A stretch of 64,000 bases of DNA, from contig NZ_CABVQC010000020.1 of the NCBI RefSeq assembly GCF_902499175.1, positions 52,227 through 116,226 of the forward strand, given 5' to 3'. Position 1 is the stretch's first letter. Each line of letters begins with the position of its first letter. The translations under genes and the position numbers were made by a program. Below the pieces are notes generated by a model. The model ran no database searches and was not told the origin of the DNA. It saw nothing but the letters and a program-made list of their open reading frames with translations. Shown in pieces: positions 36,860-45,800 of this stretch. Source of the DNA: Burkholderia aenigmatica (lineage in GTDB: Bacteria; Pseudomonadota; Gammaproteobacteria; Burkholderiales; Burkholderiaceae).

Positions 36860-37498
36860 TCATTTCGCATCGTTGTAGACGGTCGCGCGCGAGACGCCGA
36901 GATGTTGCGACACGATCTCCATCGCGCGGCGCACTTGGAGGAAGCCGTCGACCTTCAGCGTCTGCATCAGCTCGCGGCGCTGGTCGGTCTTCAGTTCGCG
37001 CGGCGTCGTCGCGAGACGCATCGCGAATGCGTCGATGCGTTGCCGGATCGCGTCCGCGCCGGCGGGGTCGAGCGTTTCGGCGATGGCTTCGCCATCCGTG
37101 CTGCAGAACTGGTTCAGCATGCCCTGGAAGCCGCGGAACAGCGTGACGTCGGCATTCAGGCACAGCGCGGCCACATAGCGGCCGGTCGAATCCTTGATGC
37201 CGATCGACGTGCTTTTCGCGGTGCGGCCGTCGGCGAAGCGGTTCGGGTAGTTCGCGAGCACTTGCGGGAAATCGTCGTCCGCGATGCGCGCGAGGCCGAG
37301 CTCGGTCGTGGGATCGCCGACCGCGCGCCCGGACAGGTTGTTGTGGATCGCGAGAATCGAGTGCTTCGGCGTGCGCAGGTCGTGAACCACGACCTCGGTG
37401 AACGGCGCGAACATCGCGCCGAGCCCTTCGGCAATGCGCTGCACCTGTTCGATCAGCGAGGCCTGCTCGGACAGCGCTTTTTTCCGGGTGGTGGTCAT
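36860..37498 (-). CDS. YheO/DauR-type PAS and HTH regulator
   Basis: 212 residues from ATG 37498. An N-terminal YheO-like PAS domain (FTEVVVHDLRTPKHSILAIHNNLSGR, residues 30-135) and a C-terminal helix-turn-helix ending REL..VDGFLQVRRAMEIVSQHLGVSRATVYND. DauR-like proteins repress D-arginine or hydroxyaspartate genes. It lies between a YbaK-type gene and the PLP dehydratase on the same strand, so it probably regulates this small set. Confidence 0.88.
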   Translation of the reverse strand: MTTTRKKALSEQASLIEQVQRIAEGLGAMFAPFTEVVVHDLRTPKHSILAIHNNLSGRAVGDPTTELGLARIADDDFPQVLANYPNRFADGRTAKSTSIGIKDSTGRYVAALCLNADVTLFRGFQGMLNQFCSTDGEAIAETLDPAGADAIRQRIDAFAMRLATTPRELKTDQRRELMQTLKVDGFLQVRRAMEIVSQHLGVSRATVYNDAK

Positions 37499-37560
37499 GA
37501 TGGTTTCGCGTTCAGGTTTCGAATCGATGCGATGGCGTCGGGAACGGGGCAACCGGCGTG

Positions 37561-38064
37561 TTACGCGCCGTCCGCGGTTTCCGGCCGGGTGATGTCGGCG
37601 AGCAGCGGCTGCGCGATCCGCACGTAGTCGGCCGCGTCGAGCACGACGGAGCGGTCGAGGCGGCCCGCGTTGAAGGCAATCTCGGTGTTGCGTTCGATTA
37701 GTGCGGGATCGACGACGAGCGTCACGCTGGGGTCGAACGCGAACGGCGGCACGGCGCCCATCACGCAGCGCGTGACGGCGGCCGCAAGATCGGGCGACGC
37801 GAGTGTGGCCTTGCGGCGGCCGACCGCATCGGCAACCTTGCGGAAATCGATCTTCAGGTGGCCGGGAATCACTGCGAGCGCGGTGCTGTCGCCGCCATCC
37901 TTGAACGTGCACAGCATCGCCTTCGCGCCCTGATCGGGGCGTGTGCCGCGCAGCGCGGCGATCGCGTCGGATTTGCCTTCGGCCGGATGCTCCAGCACGC
38001 GGAACCGCGCGCCGGACGTGTTCAGCAGATCGCAAAGCGTGTCGAAAACGGGGTAGTCGCTCAT
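37561..38064 (-). CDS. YbaK/EbsC-family aminoacyl-tRNA deacylase-like protein
   Basis: 167 residues. The YbaK/ProX fold is seen: RVLEHPAEGKSDAIAALRG, then GAKAMLCTF with the conserved Lys, HLKIDFRKVADAVGRRKATLASP and GAVPPFAFDP. Such proteins hydrolyse mischarged tRNA (for example Cys- or Ala-tRNAPro). Being first in a run with a DauR-like regulator and a dehydratase, it may protect translation from a non-standard amino acid that the dehydratase removes (inference). Confidence 0.85.
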   Translation of the reverse strand: MSDYPVFDTLCDLLNTSGARFRVLEHPAEGKSDAIAALRGTRPDQGAKAMLCTFKDGGDSTALAVIPGHLKIDFRKVADAVGRRKATLASPDLAAAVTRCVMGAVPPFAFDPSVTLVVDPALIERNTEIAFNAGRLDRSVVLDAADYVRIAQPLLADITRPETADGA

Positions 38065-38519
38065 GTCGCTCCGGGCAGGTGGGGCCGGGGGATCGGGGCG
38101 CGCTCGGATGCGGATGCTTTAGCGTGCCGGTCGATGGATTGTCCAATTATAGACGTTTTGTCATGGGTGTGGCAAAGAGGTGAGAGGCTGGGGGAAGGGC
38201 GTTCGGGCGTATCGACGAAAATGTGTCACTCGACCCATTTTGTGACGAGTATCGAGCAAGTCCTGTGTCCTCTCGCCAATCGATATCGGCGCCTCTCCCC
38301 GGTTTTCCGAACCTGCGTAGAATGTCGCCGTCTGGTTCGGCCTTTCGGCCCCAGCAGTGGAACCGACACGACCCAATGTCAGGTATCGATGTTTTTCAAA
38401 ATCCGGTCGACCGACCCCTATCCCCACTCGATGCAGTCGGTATGCGGCCGGCATCGGCGGCGACGACGCGTCACCGGCATCATCGCCCGGGCATTCGCTC
38501 ATCGCGCAGCAGGAGGAAT

Positions 38520-38745
38520 GCTTGAAGAGGGATACGGGTTTCAACGGGGCGTGATCGCCGGATTCATCGAAGCCGTGAACCCGACGCTGTCGCGGGCAGC
38601 GCTTACCCGGCGAGCTGCACTGGTTACCGCACAGATCGAGGGGCTCATCGTGTTGATCCTGCAAAGAAATCGGTTCCCGTCGGACCTCAAGGGAATCGAG
38701 GACGATGCGGTGAAGGCCATTCTGGCTTTGGTCAAGGCGCCATGA
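38520..38745 (+). pseudogene. TetR-family C-terminal remnant
   Basis: The frame ending at 38745 encodes GFQRGVIAGFIEAVNPTLS and TAQIEGLIVLILQRN, which look like the C-terminal helical ligand domain of a TetR regulator. No helix-turn-helix part or proper start is present upstream; the sequence before about 38520 does not continue the family. The gene appears 5'-truncated. The surrounding 38065-38945 region has no other gene; 38065-38160 probably carries the promoter of the YbaK-type gene. Confidence 0.5.
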
Positions 38746-38945
38746 GTTGAATTGCCGCGGTGGCTCGGCGTCAATCCGGCCTGGGTACATTCTGGGCGAT
38801 ACGCGTGGTCAATGGTCGGGTCGTCAGATCCGGGCGGGCAGCCAGCCAATGAGCGGCGATGCGCTTGTCCGGCATGGCTGCATACAAGATGTCGTTACCA
38901 TCCTTGAATCCGGTCGGAAAATATATCCATTGGAGTCCACGAGCC

Positions 38946-39821
38946 ATGTTGAGCGGCATGCAGGAAGCGTGCGGAGCAGAATCGTCCCCGGAGCTGCAAT
39001 GCGCGGGCGACCGAACAGGCAGGAAACGCCGCTTTTACGCGCAAACGGTGCTGACGCTCGTCCTGGCGTTGGTTGCGCATGCCACGTTTGCCGCGAGCGG
39101 CGTGAGTGACGACGATCAGCAGCAAGCTGCGTTGCATACCTTGATGCGCAACGATCCGGCGCCGTCGGATAGCGTTCAGGGTGTCGCGCTATCGCCGTGG
39201 GCACATGGGCCATCGGCTTCCGGGCCGCTGTGGGTCGTGGCCGCGTTGGTACAGCGCTCGACCGAGAACGTCGACGCGGAGTTGTGGACGGGTGTCCTGA
39301 CCCGTGACGGGCAAGGGTTCCACCTGCTCGCAAGCGATCGAAGCGAGCACGTCGATACGTCGCCGCTGTTGTGGAACCCATCCCTGACCATGGACGTGAT
39401 TCCGTACCGAATCAATGCGCAGGAAACTGCCTTTGGCGTTCGCTTCAACAATAACTACACATCGACTGCGCATAGCGATTCGACCGAGATGCTGAGCCTG
39501 TATCGCTATGCCGATGCTCGTGTGATACCCATCTTCACCGCAATGACCGACTGGTCGACCTATGACAAGGAGGCGGCTGCCGAGTGTGTAGCGGAGAAGG
39601 CGGGCAAAGGCAAAAATCCGGGCGACGCACAGCAGGACGCGTGCGCTGCGGAAAACACGACGGAGGCTCACTACGTGCTGTCGTTCAGCCCTCACATGAC
39701 CAACGGGCATTACGACCTCGTTGTGCGTCCGAAGGGCAAGGCCGCGTCGGGCAAATCCGCGCGGTTTACCTGGAACGGGAAGACTTATCAGCCGCGTCGA
39801 TTCGCCGGTGACGGGCACTGA
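38946..39821 (+). CDS. exported protein of unknown function
   Basis: 291 residues if ATG 38946 is used (TGGAG 10 bases before); ATG 38958 is a close alternative. Residues 32-50 form a hydrophobic signal segment (TVLTLVLALVAHATFA) after a charged stretch, so the mature protein is probably periplasmic. The rest has Trp- and Asp-rich beta-type sequence and a cysteine-containing AAAECVAEKAGKGKNPGDAQ segment. I recognise no family. It stands alone, in somewhat lower GC context than the catabolic genes. Confidence 0.7.
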   Translation: MLSGMQEACGAESSPELQCAGDRTGRKRRFYAQTVLTLVLALVAHATFAASGVSDDDQQQAALHTLMRNDPAPSDSVQGVALSPWAHGPSASGPLWVVAALVQRSTENVDAELWTGVLTRDGQGFHLLASDRSEHVDTSPLLWNPSLTMDVIPYRINAQETAFGVRFNNNYTSTAHSDSTEMLSLYRYADARVIPIFTAMTDWSTYDKEAAAECVAEKAGKGKNPGDAQQDACAAENTTEAHYVLSFSPHMTNGHYDLVVRPKGKAASGKSARFTWNGKTYQPRRFAGDGH

Positions 39822-40188
39822 AATGCCACTCAGGATCGGATGAAACTGACGCACGCTGCGTGCGGCTCGTTGCGGACGAAACGATTGACCGCCTTCGGTT
39901 CGGCTCACGTCCGCTGTTCGTGTGCTCGTGCTACGATTCGCGATGCCTGAGTGACATGGCCGAAAGCCGGCATTGACCCACCCGTAGCGAACCGCAACAG
40001 ATCCCACTCGAATCATGTACGCAGCTGCCTGGCCTCCCTCGAAAACGCACTGAAAACCAGCGGCGATGCAGTCATTGCATCGGCCTTGGTATTCGTCCCG
40101 GACTGTGCTGAACAACAGTCCGGCGATGTCGTTCGAATTGACTGATCGTGTCTGTATTCGTGCGACTGCGTTTTCCAGAGACCACAAC
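39822..40188. other. intergenic stretch, nothing recognised
   Basis: About 370 bases before the proline dehydrogenase gene. A short plus-strand frame (39951-40145) and a minus-strand frame across it show no known domain. The promoter of the downstream gene should lie here. Confidence 0.3.
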
Positions 40189-41109
40189 ATGCGTATTTTC
40201 AATACGATGGCGGCGCACGCCATCCCGCTCGTTCCCCGTTCGCTGATCCGCAGGATCTCCCGCCGCTATATCGCCGGCGAAACGCTTTGCGATGCGCGTA
40301 CGCGCATCCAGGCGCTCCATGCAGCAGGCTTCCGAACCACCGTCGATGTGTTGGGCGAGACGGCGTCATCGCCTGAACAGGCAGAGTCGATGACGCGCGA
40401 TTATCTCGATCTCATCGATGCGCTCGGTTCAGCGCATGAACCCGCCGAGCTTTCGATTAAATTGACTGCACTCGGGTTGCATCTCGACGAAGCCGCATGC
40501 CTGGCGCGCGTCTCGGCGATACTGCGTTCGGCGGCTGCGCACGGGATCAGCGCTTGCATTGACATGGAAGACATCCGCTGTACCCGGAAAACGCTCGATG
40601 CGTTCTCGAAGTTCGAAGCCGAAGGCCATGCGATCGGAGTCGCACTGCAGGCGTATTTGAAGCGCACGAGCGATGACATCGTGCCACTGCTTGAGCGCAA
40701 AAGCCGCATGCGTATCTGCAAGGGGATTTATGCGGAGGCGAGCGAGCACCTCGTCGACGGTGCGTCGAGGGATCGGGCGGCGATCAATGCGCACTTCGTC
40801 CGGCACGTTTCGACTGCAATACAGGCGGGATCGTTCGTGGGCATTGCCACCCACGATGCACAATTGATCGATGCGCTGACCGGCTGGCTGCAACGCGAGC
40901 GGATCGACAGGTCGAGGTTCGAATTCCAGATGTTGCTCGGTGTGTGTGAACCGGCGCGTGACGCGCTGCTTGCGCAAGGATTCAATGTGCGCGTCTATGT
41001 GCCGTACGGCCAGGACTGGTACGGCTACAGCACGCGGCGAATCAAGGAGAATCCGAGAATCGCCGGATATATTCTGGCCGCGATGATACGTAACGATCGG
41101 GTGCGTTAG
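40189..41109 (+). CDS. monofunctional proline dehydrogenase
   Basis: 306 residues from ATG 40189. It is the beta/alpha barrel of proline dehydrogenases: KLTALGLHLDE, IDMEDIRCTRKTLDAF, LQAYLKR, and the substrate/flavin motif VRVYVPYGQDWYGYSTRR followed by ENPR. It oxidises L-proline to pyrroline-5-carboxylate with FAD, feeding electrons to quinones. Gram-negatives usually use the fused PutA; this short stand-alone form, as in Gram-positives and some Pseudomonadota, is an accessory copy. No P5C dehydrogenase is adjacent. Confidence 0.92.
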   Translation: MRIFNTMAAHAIPLVPRSLIRRISRRYIAGETLCDARTRIQALHAAGFRTTVDVLGETASSPEQAESMTRDYLDLIDALGSAHEPAELSIKLTALGLHLDEAACLARVSAILRSAAAHGISACIDMEDIRCTRKTLDAFSKFEAEGHAIGVALQAYLKRTSDDIVPLLERKSRMRICKGIYAEASEHLVDGASRDRAAINAHFVRHVSTAIQAGSFVGIATHDAQLIDALTGWLQRERIDRSRFEFQMLLGVCEPARDALLAQGFNVRVYVPYGQDWYGYSTRRIKENPRIAGYILAAMIRNDRVR

Positions 41110-41243
41110 CCACCGCGGCACGATCGACAGGTTGGGACCAGCCAGGTCGGTGGTCCCGCTTGCATGGAGATCCAGGATGCCCGTAAAGCGATACGCCATT
41201 CGCAATGGCTATCGCGTTTCATTCGAGAGGTTCTCTACAAACG

Positions 41244-42152
41244 ATGCAGACAGAAATCGAAGCACCGGGCCCAGCCGGCCCGCTGAAAGGCACGCTCTTG
41301 TCTCCGGACACCGGTGACGCCCCGGTGGTGTTGATCGTGCCAGGCTCCGGCTCGACCGACAGAAATGGCAACTCACCGCACTGGGTGCAGGCGTCGACCT
41401 ACCAATTGCTCGCGGAAGGATTGCTCGATGAAGGTATCGCGTCGGTTCGAATCGACAAGCGCGGCTTGTTTGGCAGCGCGTCGGCGACACCGGATGCCGA
41501 TGACGTCACGATCGACGCGTACGCGACCGACGTCCGTTCGTGGGTAGCCGCGATCCGTGCACAGACCGGCGCTTCCTGCGTATGGGTGTTGGGGCATAGC
41601 GAAGGCGGATGGGTGGCATTGCTGGCGGCAAGGCAAATGGCCGACATTGCCGGCCTGATCCTGGTATCCACGGCGGGACGCCCGCTCGCGCCCGTATTGA
41701 GGGAGCAACTGCAATCGAACCCGGCCAATGCGCCAATCCTGGAAAATGCACTGTCGATCCTCGAATCGCTGGAAGCCGGGAAACGGGTAGACGCAGCCGG
41801 GATCGATCCAGCACTCATGCCGTTGTTCAGACCGCAAGTCCAGGGCTTCCTGATGAGCGAATTGACCATCGATCCGGCAGCGCTGCTGGCCGGCTATACG
41901 AAGCCCGTGCTGATCGTGCAGGGAACGCGGGATATCCAGGTTGCCGTACAGGACGCGGAACGACTGAAGGAGGCCAATCCGCGGGCCGAAATGGCGCTGA
42001 TCGCCGACGCCAATCATGTGCTCAAGACGGTCCGCACGTCGGCGCGGCAAGAGAACCTCGCCGCTTATTCGGACCCGGATCTGCCGCTGGCAGATGGCGT
42101 CGTGGCGGCGATTTCGACGTTCGTGCATGCATCGACAGTGAACAGGCCTTAG
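41244..42152 (+). CDS. alpha/beta hydrolase
   Basis: 302 residues from ATG 41244 (GAGAGG upstream; an earlier in-frame ATG at 41205 lacks a site). Motifs: LIVPGSGSTDRNG (oxyanion region), nucleophile Ser in LGHSEGG, Asp in QGTRDIQV and His in ADANHVLK. This is a cytoplasmic serine hydrolase/acyltransferase of the 'serine aminopeptidase S33-like' type. The substrate is unknown. It lies 134 bases after the proline dehydrogenase gene and may have its own promoter. Confidence 0.85.
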   Translation: MQTEIEAPGPAGPLKGTLLSPDTGDAPVVLIVPGSGSTDRNGNSPHWVQASTYQLLAEGLLDEGIASVRIDKRGLFGSASATPDADDVTIDAYATDVRSWVAAIRAQTGASCVWVLGHSEGGWVALLAARQMADIAGLILVSTAGRPLAPVLREQLQSNPANAPILENALSILESLEAGKRVDAAGIDPALMPLFRPQVQGFLMSELTIDPAALLAGYTKPVLIVQGTRDIQVAVQDAERLKEANPRAEMALIADANHVLKTVRTSARQENLAAYSDPDLPLADGVVAAISTFVHASTVNRP

Positions 42153-42256
42153 GCCCGGTCGAATCCGGTTCGTCTGTCGGTCGAACGCATCGAGCAGGCG
42201 TCGGCCAGCAGACGACACTCAATGGACAAACGCCAATCGCCGGAAATCGTGCACCG

Positions 42257-42676
42257 TCAACGCCGCAGATAATCCGAGACGCGCGCCTGCAAATGCGTGA
42301 TCGCATCGGTGAGCCGCAGATACGCGTCGACATCCATCAGCGTCCATTCCTGGCCTTCGTTGCCGAAACGGATCGCGGCGATTTCCGCATCGCTCAGCCA
42401 GCTGGCGAAGAACCAGTGCGGCAGGCGGTCTGGCCGGGTCGACGGATAGACCCTGGACCAACCGATCCGGCTGCCCGGTATCGTCAGTCCGAATTCCTCA
42501 TGGAGTTCACGCAACGCGCACGCTTCGGGCGTCTCGTTGCCTTCCCGGCCTCCACCGGGCAGGTCCCACAGACCGGGAAACGGTATGTCGGGTTTGTCGT
42601 CGCGTCGATAGACGAGGATTTCCCGGTCCTTGAAGAGCGCGATCTTCGAACCACTGAAGGGGGCAAGCGATTCCAT
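42257..42676 (-). CDS. NUDIX hydrolase
   Basis: 139 residues from ATG 42676 (CGGA seven bases upstream; ATG 42730 possible). The NUDIX box GGGREGNETPEACALRELHEEFG fits Gx5Ex7REUxEExGU, preceded by WDLPGG. Such enzymes hydrolyse nucleoside diphosphates linked to another group, in housecleaning or RNA decapping. It is divergent from the GNAT gene at 42773. Confidence 0.9.
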   Translation of the reverse strand: MESLAPFSGSKIALFKDREILVYRRDDKPDIPFPGLWDLPGGGREGNETPEACALRELHEEFGLTIPGSRIGWSRVYPSTRPDRLPHWFFASWLSDAEIAAIRFGNEGQEWTLMDVDAYLRLTDAITHLQARVSDYLRR

Positions 42677-42772
42677 GCATGATCCGTATCGTGGAAGCGG
42701 GATTGTCAGTGTAGATTCTCGGGTATCCATGCGTACAGCCCGGGTTCGGCCATTTTCTGCGGAAAGAACGAA

Positions 42773-43285
42773 ATGAACGCGATGTTGTCGATCAGAACCG
42801 CGAGGCGGGAAGACGCCGCGCGAATTGCCGTGCTTGGCGCGCATGTGTGGGTGCATACCTATGCAGCGGTGGGCCTATCCGAGGTCATTGCACAGTATGT
42901 GCTGAGCACCTTTACGAGCGAACGGATCCTGACGCTGGTGAACGATCCCGGCGTCGTTCTACTGATTGCCGAGGCGGACGGAAATCTTGCCGGATACATC
43001 GTCATCCGCCTGGATTCGCACCACGCGGACATTCCCGTCGAGATAGAAACGCTCTACATCCAGCCGTCTTTTGCCGGCCGTGGAATCGGATCTTCACTGC
43101 TGACTCATGCGAGCGGCGTGGCAGAGGAAAGAACCGGAAATCGCTCATTCTGGCTCAGCGTCAACTCGCAAAATGAGAAGGCAATCGCTTTCTACCATTC
43201 CCGTGGAATGACGCAGGAGGGGATAGCGTACTTTGAGCTCGACGGGATCCGGCACGAGAACAAGATCATGGTCGCAAGGGGCTGA
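42773..43285 (+). CDS. GNAT family N-acetyltransferase
   Basis: 170 residues, GGAAAG six bases upstream. A standard GNAT fold with the acetyl-CoA site QPSFAGRGIGSSLLTHA and the C-terminal NEKAIAFYHSRGM helix. It probably acetylates an amino group on a small molecule or protein N-terminus. Followed by an unrelated small gene 19 bases downstream. Confidence 0.9.
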   Translation: MNAMLSIRTARREDAARIAVLGAHVWVHTYAAVGLSEVIAQYVLSTFTSERILTLVNDPGVVLLIAEADGNLAGYIVIRLDSHHADIPVEIETLYIQPSFAGRGIGSSLLTHASGVAEERTGNRSFWLSVNSQNEKAIAFYHSRGMTQEGIAYFELDGIRHENKIMVARG

Positions 43286-43304
43286 CCCATCGCTTAAACG
43301 AACC

Positions 43305-43670
43305 ATGACAAACCCGATTCGATTCCGCGTCCGGCCGGTATTTCACGGCAGCGATCTTCTGGTCGAGGTACTTGACGATCATCGCGCAGTGAATTTTCCA
43401 AATATCGCGGCGATCCTGCAGGATGCGCTGCACGCTGTCCAGGTCCCGCATCCGGATGGCCTTGATGACCCTGCGGTCGCATTGTCCCAGGATCGCTACT
43501 TCAGCTATTGGACATATGCGCGGGGCCACTATGAAATAGACGACGATATCTGGGCGCTGTTCGTCACCGCGACGATCCACAACGCGTTGATCGTCGCGGA
43601 CATCGAAAGCGCACTCCTGTCGACGGGACAGTTCGTCAAGGAAGACGTGGATTTCGGCAGGTTCGCGTGA
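43305..43670 (+). CDS. hypothetical protein
   Basis: 121 residues from ATG 43305, 19 bases after the acetyltransferase stop, so perhaps co-transcribed. The frame is open upstream but overlaps the previous gene. The chain contains FRVRPVFHGSDLLVEVLDDHRAVNFPNIAAIL and the Tyr/Trp-rich YFSYWTYARGHYEIDDDIWALF. No signal peptide or membrane helix. No family recognised. Confidence 0.6.
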   Translation: MTNPIRFRVRPVFHGSDLLVEVLDDHRAVNFPNIAAILQDALHAVQVPHPDGLDDPAVALSQDRYFSYWTYARGHYEIDDDIWALFVTATIHNALIVADIESALLSTGQFVKEDVDFGRFA

Positions 43671-43758
43671 GTTGAAGGGATCCGGGAAAGCCGTCGCAAC
43701 GATGGCGAGCGACTGTACCCGGTGGCCATCAAGGATCGCGCCGCGCGATCGCCTGGGC

Positions 43759-44475
43759 TTATCCCCGCACGTCCTTCACGACATACTGACTCGTCGGCAC
43801 CACATCGATCTTGTCGAAGTCGATGAAGCGCCCACAGCTGTCCATCATCTCGGCCACATTGCGCTGGAATTTCTCGTCATCGCCCACCGCATCGAAGAAC
43901 GCATGCGGATCGGTCATCGCCGCAGCGGGGAAGCACTCCTCGACGATCGCGTCGTAGCCGGGTGCCGCATGCGTGAGCGCGCGCACGACCACGTTCTGCA
44001 CGTACAGGAAATTGTCCTGCGTCTCGATCGCGACGCGCGTGTGATGCCCGTGCCACACGTCGAGCCATGCTTCATGCGTGAGGCGCGGCGGCCGTTTCAG
44101 GAACGCGAGCTGCGAGAAGCCCGTGGTCCGCTCGCCCGGACGCGCCGGAAAGCGCGTATTCGGAATCGGCTGCGACTCGGTAACCAGATACGCAGCCATG
44201 TGCGGGACGACCGCGCGTACCGCATCGTCGAATGGCTGGCGGAACATCGCGTTCGCACTGTCGACCCATACCGAGACGATGCCATCGATGCCCGGGTGCG
44301 TGTTGGTCTGCTTCAGGCCGGCGGCCGGCGCGACCTCCGTGTCGGCGACGTTCACCTGCACGCCGTGCGCACCGAGCGACAGAAACTTGTCGGCGAGCTG
44401 CGCGCGCACGGTGCGGCTCCATTGATCCGGCGCGGCCTGTGCGTCGCGCCACAACACGTAAATGACTTTCTCCAT
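43759..44475 (-). CDS. EthD-domain protein
   Basis: 238 residues; TGGAGC before ATG 44475. The second half (TTGFSQLAFLKRPPRLTHEAWLDVWHGHHTRVAI) matches EthD, a ferredoxin-like dimeric barrel with the conserved FLKR and HGHH. The first half looks like a divergent copy of the same fold (VIYVLWRDAQAAPDQWSRTV). EthD-like proteins accompany ether- and ring-degradation oxygenases. First of a small minus-strand pair with a SnoaL-like gene, next to further catabolic genes. Confidence 0.85.
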   Translation of the reverse strand: MEKVIYVLWRDAQAAPDQWSRTVRAQLADKFLSLGAHGVQVNVADTEVAPAAGLKQTNTHPGIDGIVSVWVDSANAMFRQPFDDAVRAVVPHMAAYLVTESQPIPNTRFPARPGERTTGFSQLAFLKRPPRLTHEAWLDVWHGHHTRVAIETQDNFLYVQNVVVRALTHAAPGYDAIVEECFPAAAMTDPHAFFDAVGDDEKFQRNVAEMMDSCGRFIDFDKIDVVPTSQYVVKDVRG

Positions 44476-44524
44476 TGCTTCGGCTCCAGGGGAATGACGG
44501 GATCGGCGGCGCTGCCGCCGGGGT

Positions 44525-45037
44525 TCAGGAAGCGGCTTCAGGCGTTCCCGCCGGCTGGTGCGCGCCCGGCGCGAACCGGTTCGCGGTCAGCGTGAACGAC
44601 GGCGGGATCGGCGACGTGACGGTTTCGAACAGCCGTTCATGACGCGTCGCGTGAATGCGCCACACGCCGTCGCACTTCACGTACTGGTCGTCGTAGAACG
44701 CAGTGCCGTGCAGCAGGTAGTTATCCTCAAGATTGATCGCGTGATCCTCGAGAAACCACACGCCGCACGCGTGATCGGCCGAGACCAGCGTGAGCTCCGG
44801 GTGATGGCCGTGATGCATCGTCAGGAAGGTCGGCTTGCCGATCAGTTCGCGCAGACTCGACACGAACGCATCGCGGCCGTCGTACGCATAGCGGCCACCG
44901 TACAGCCGTGCTTCGCAGTCGTCGGTCAGGCAATCCGCGAGCAGCGCCCAATCGTGCGTGTCGACCGCGCGGAAATACCGGTATTTCAGCTGTCGGATCT
45001 GCTCGTACTCATGGAGCGTGCGGGTCGTGTCGTCCAT
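44525..45037 (-). CDS. SnoaL/NTF2-like protein
   Basis: 170 residues. A cone-shaped NTF2 fold is indicated by YEQIRQLKYRYFRAVDTHDWALLADCLTDDCEA, MHHGHHPELTLV and the final strand DGVWRIHATRHERLFE. Members are small dehydratases, isomerases (ketosteroid isomerase-like) or cyclases acting on hydrophobic substrates. It lies 49 bases upstream of the EthD gene on the same strand and is divergent from a second SnoaL-like gene at 45250. Confidence 0.85.
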   Translation of the reverse strand: MDDTTRTLHEYEQIRQLKYRYFRAVDTHDWALLADCLTDDCEARLYGGRYAYDGRDAFVSSLRELIGKPTFLTMHHGHHPELTLVSADHACGVWFLEDHAINLEDNYLLHGTAFYDDQYVKCDGVWRIHATRHERLFETVTSPIPPSFTLTANRFAPGAHQPAGTPEAAS

Positions 45038-45249
45038 CGCCGGGTCTCGTTGTGGTGTCGTTCGATGGTAGGAACGAAGCGCGGTGCATCACATCGTCTG
45101 TTCGGACGAATGCCGTTGCCGCACGTCAACGAGGCTACCGAAACGAATCACGGATTTCATCCGAACGGGTGATGGCCGGTGCATCGCGCGGCGGTAACGT
45201 GGCATCGACGCGGCGTTTGAACCGCGTCGGCATCGAACAAGGAGACGGG

Positions 45250-45750
45250 ATGACCCTCATCGAATCGCTGGAAGCGCGCGTGCGCCGGCTCGAGGATGCC
45301 GACGCGATCCGCCGGCTGAAGGCGCGCTACTTCACGTGCTGCGACCGCAAGGATCCGCAGGGGATGCGCGACTGCTTCGCGCCCGGCCACGTGCATATCG
45401 ACTACGGCCAGATTGGCACGTTCGACACGCGCGACGCGCTCGTCGACGTATTCGCACGACTCGGCTGCCATCCGCACATCGTCGAGATGCACCACGGCGT
45501 GAATCCCGAGATCGCCGTGCTCGACGACACGCATGCACGCGGCACGTGGGGCCTGCACTACCAGATGATCGACACGAACGCGCGCACGCTCACGCAGCTC
45601 GGCGCGTACTACGACGACGAATACCGGAAGGTCGACGGCGAATGGAAGATCGCGGGCACGCGCTGCGTCGTCACGTCGACACTGACGGCCCGCTACGAAG
45701 GCGATGCGCCAGGCGTGCTGTTCGCCGGCGCGCAGCCGCCGGCCGCCTGA
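45250..45750 (+). CDS. SnoaL/NTF2-like protein
   Basis: 166 residues; AAGGAGACGGG before ATG 45250 sets the start in a longer open frame. It shares its layout with the divergent gene at 44525: ADAIRRLKARYFTCCDRKDPQGMRDCFA, EMHHGVNPEI and DGEWKIAGTRCVV. The two are clear paralogues. A His/Asp-containing pocket and its place before a run of three SDR genes suggest a ring isomerase or dehydratase step of the same pathway (inference). Confidence 0.87.
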   Translation: MTLIESLEARVRRLEDADAIRRLKARYFTCCDRKDPQGMRDCFAPGHVHIDYGQIGTFDTRDALVDVFARLGCHPHIVEMHHGVNPEIAVLDDTHARGTWGLHYQMIDTNARTLTQLGAYYDDEYRKVDGEWKIAGTRCVVTSTLTARYEGDAPGVLFAGAQPPAA

Positions 45751-45800
45751 CGCACGCCAGCGCCACGCTTGTGGCGCACATTTCACAGGAGACATCGAAC

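Noticed and set aside
39951..40145. 64-codon plus-strand frame before the proline dehydrogenase gene
   Set aside because: No ribosome site, no domain, and composition near random.
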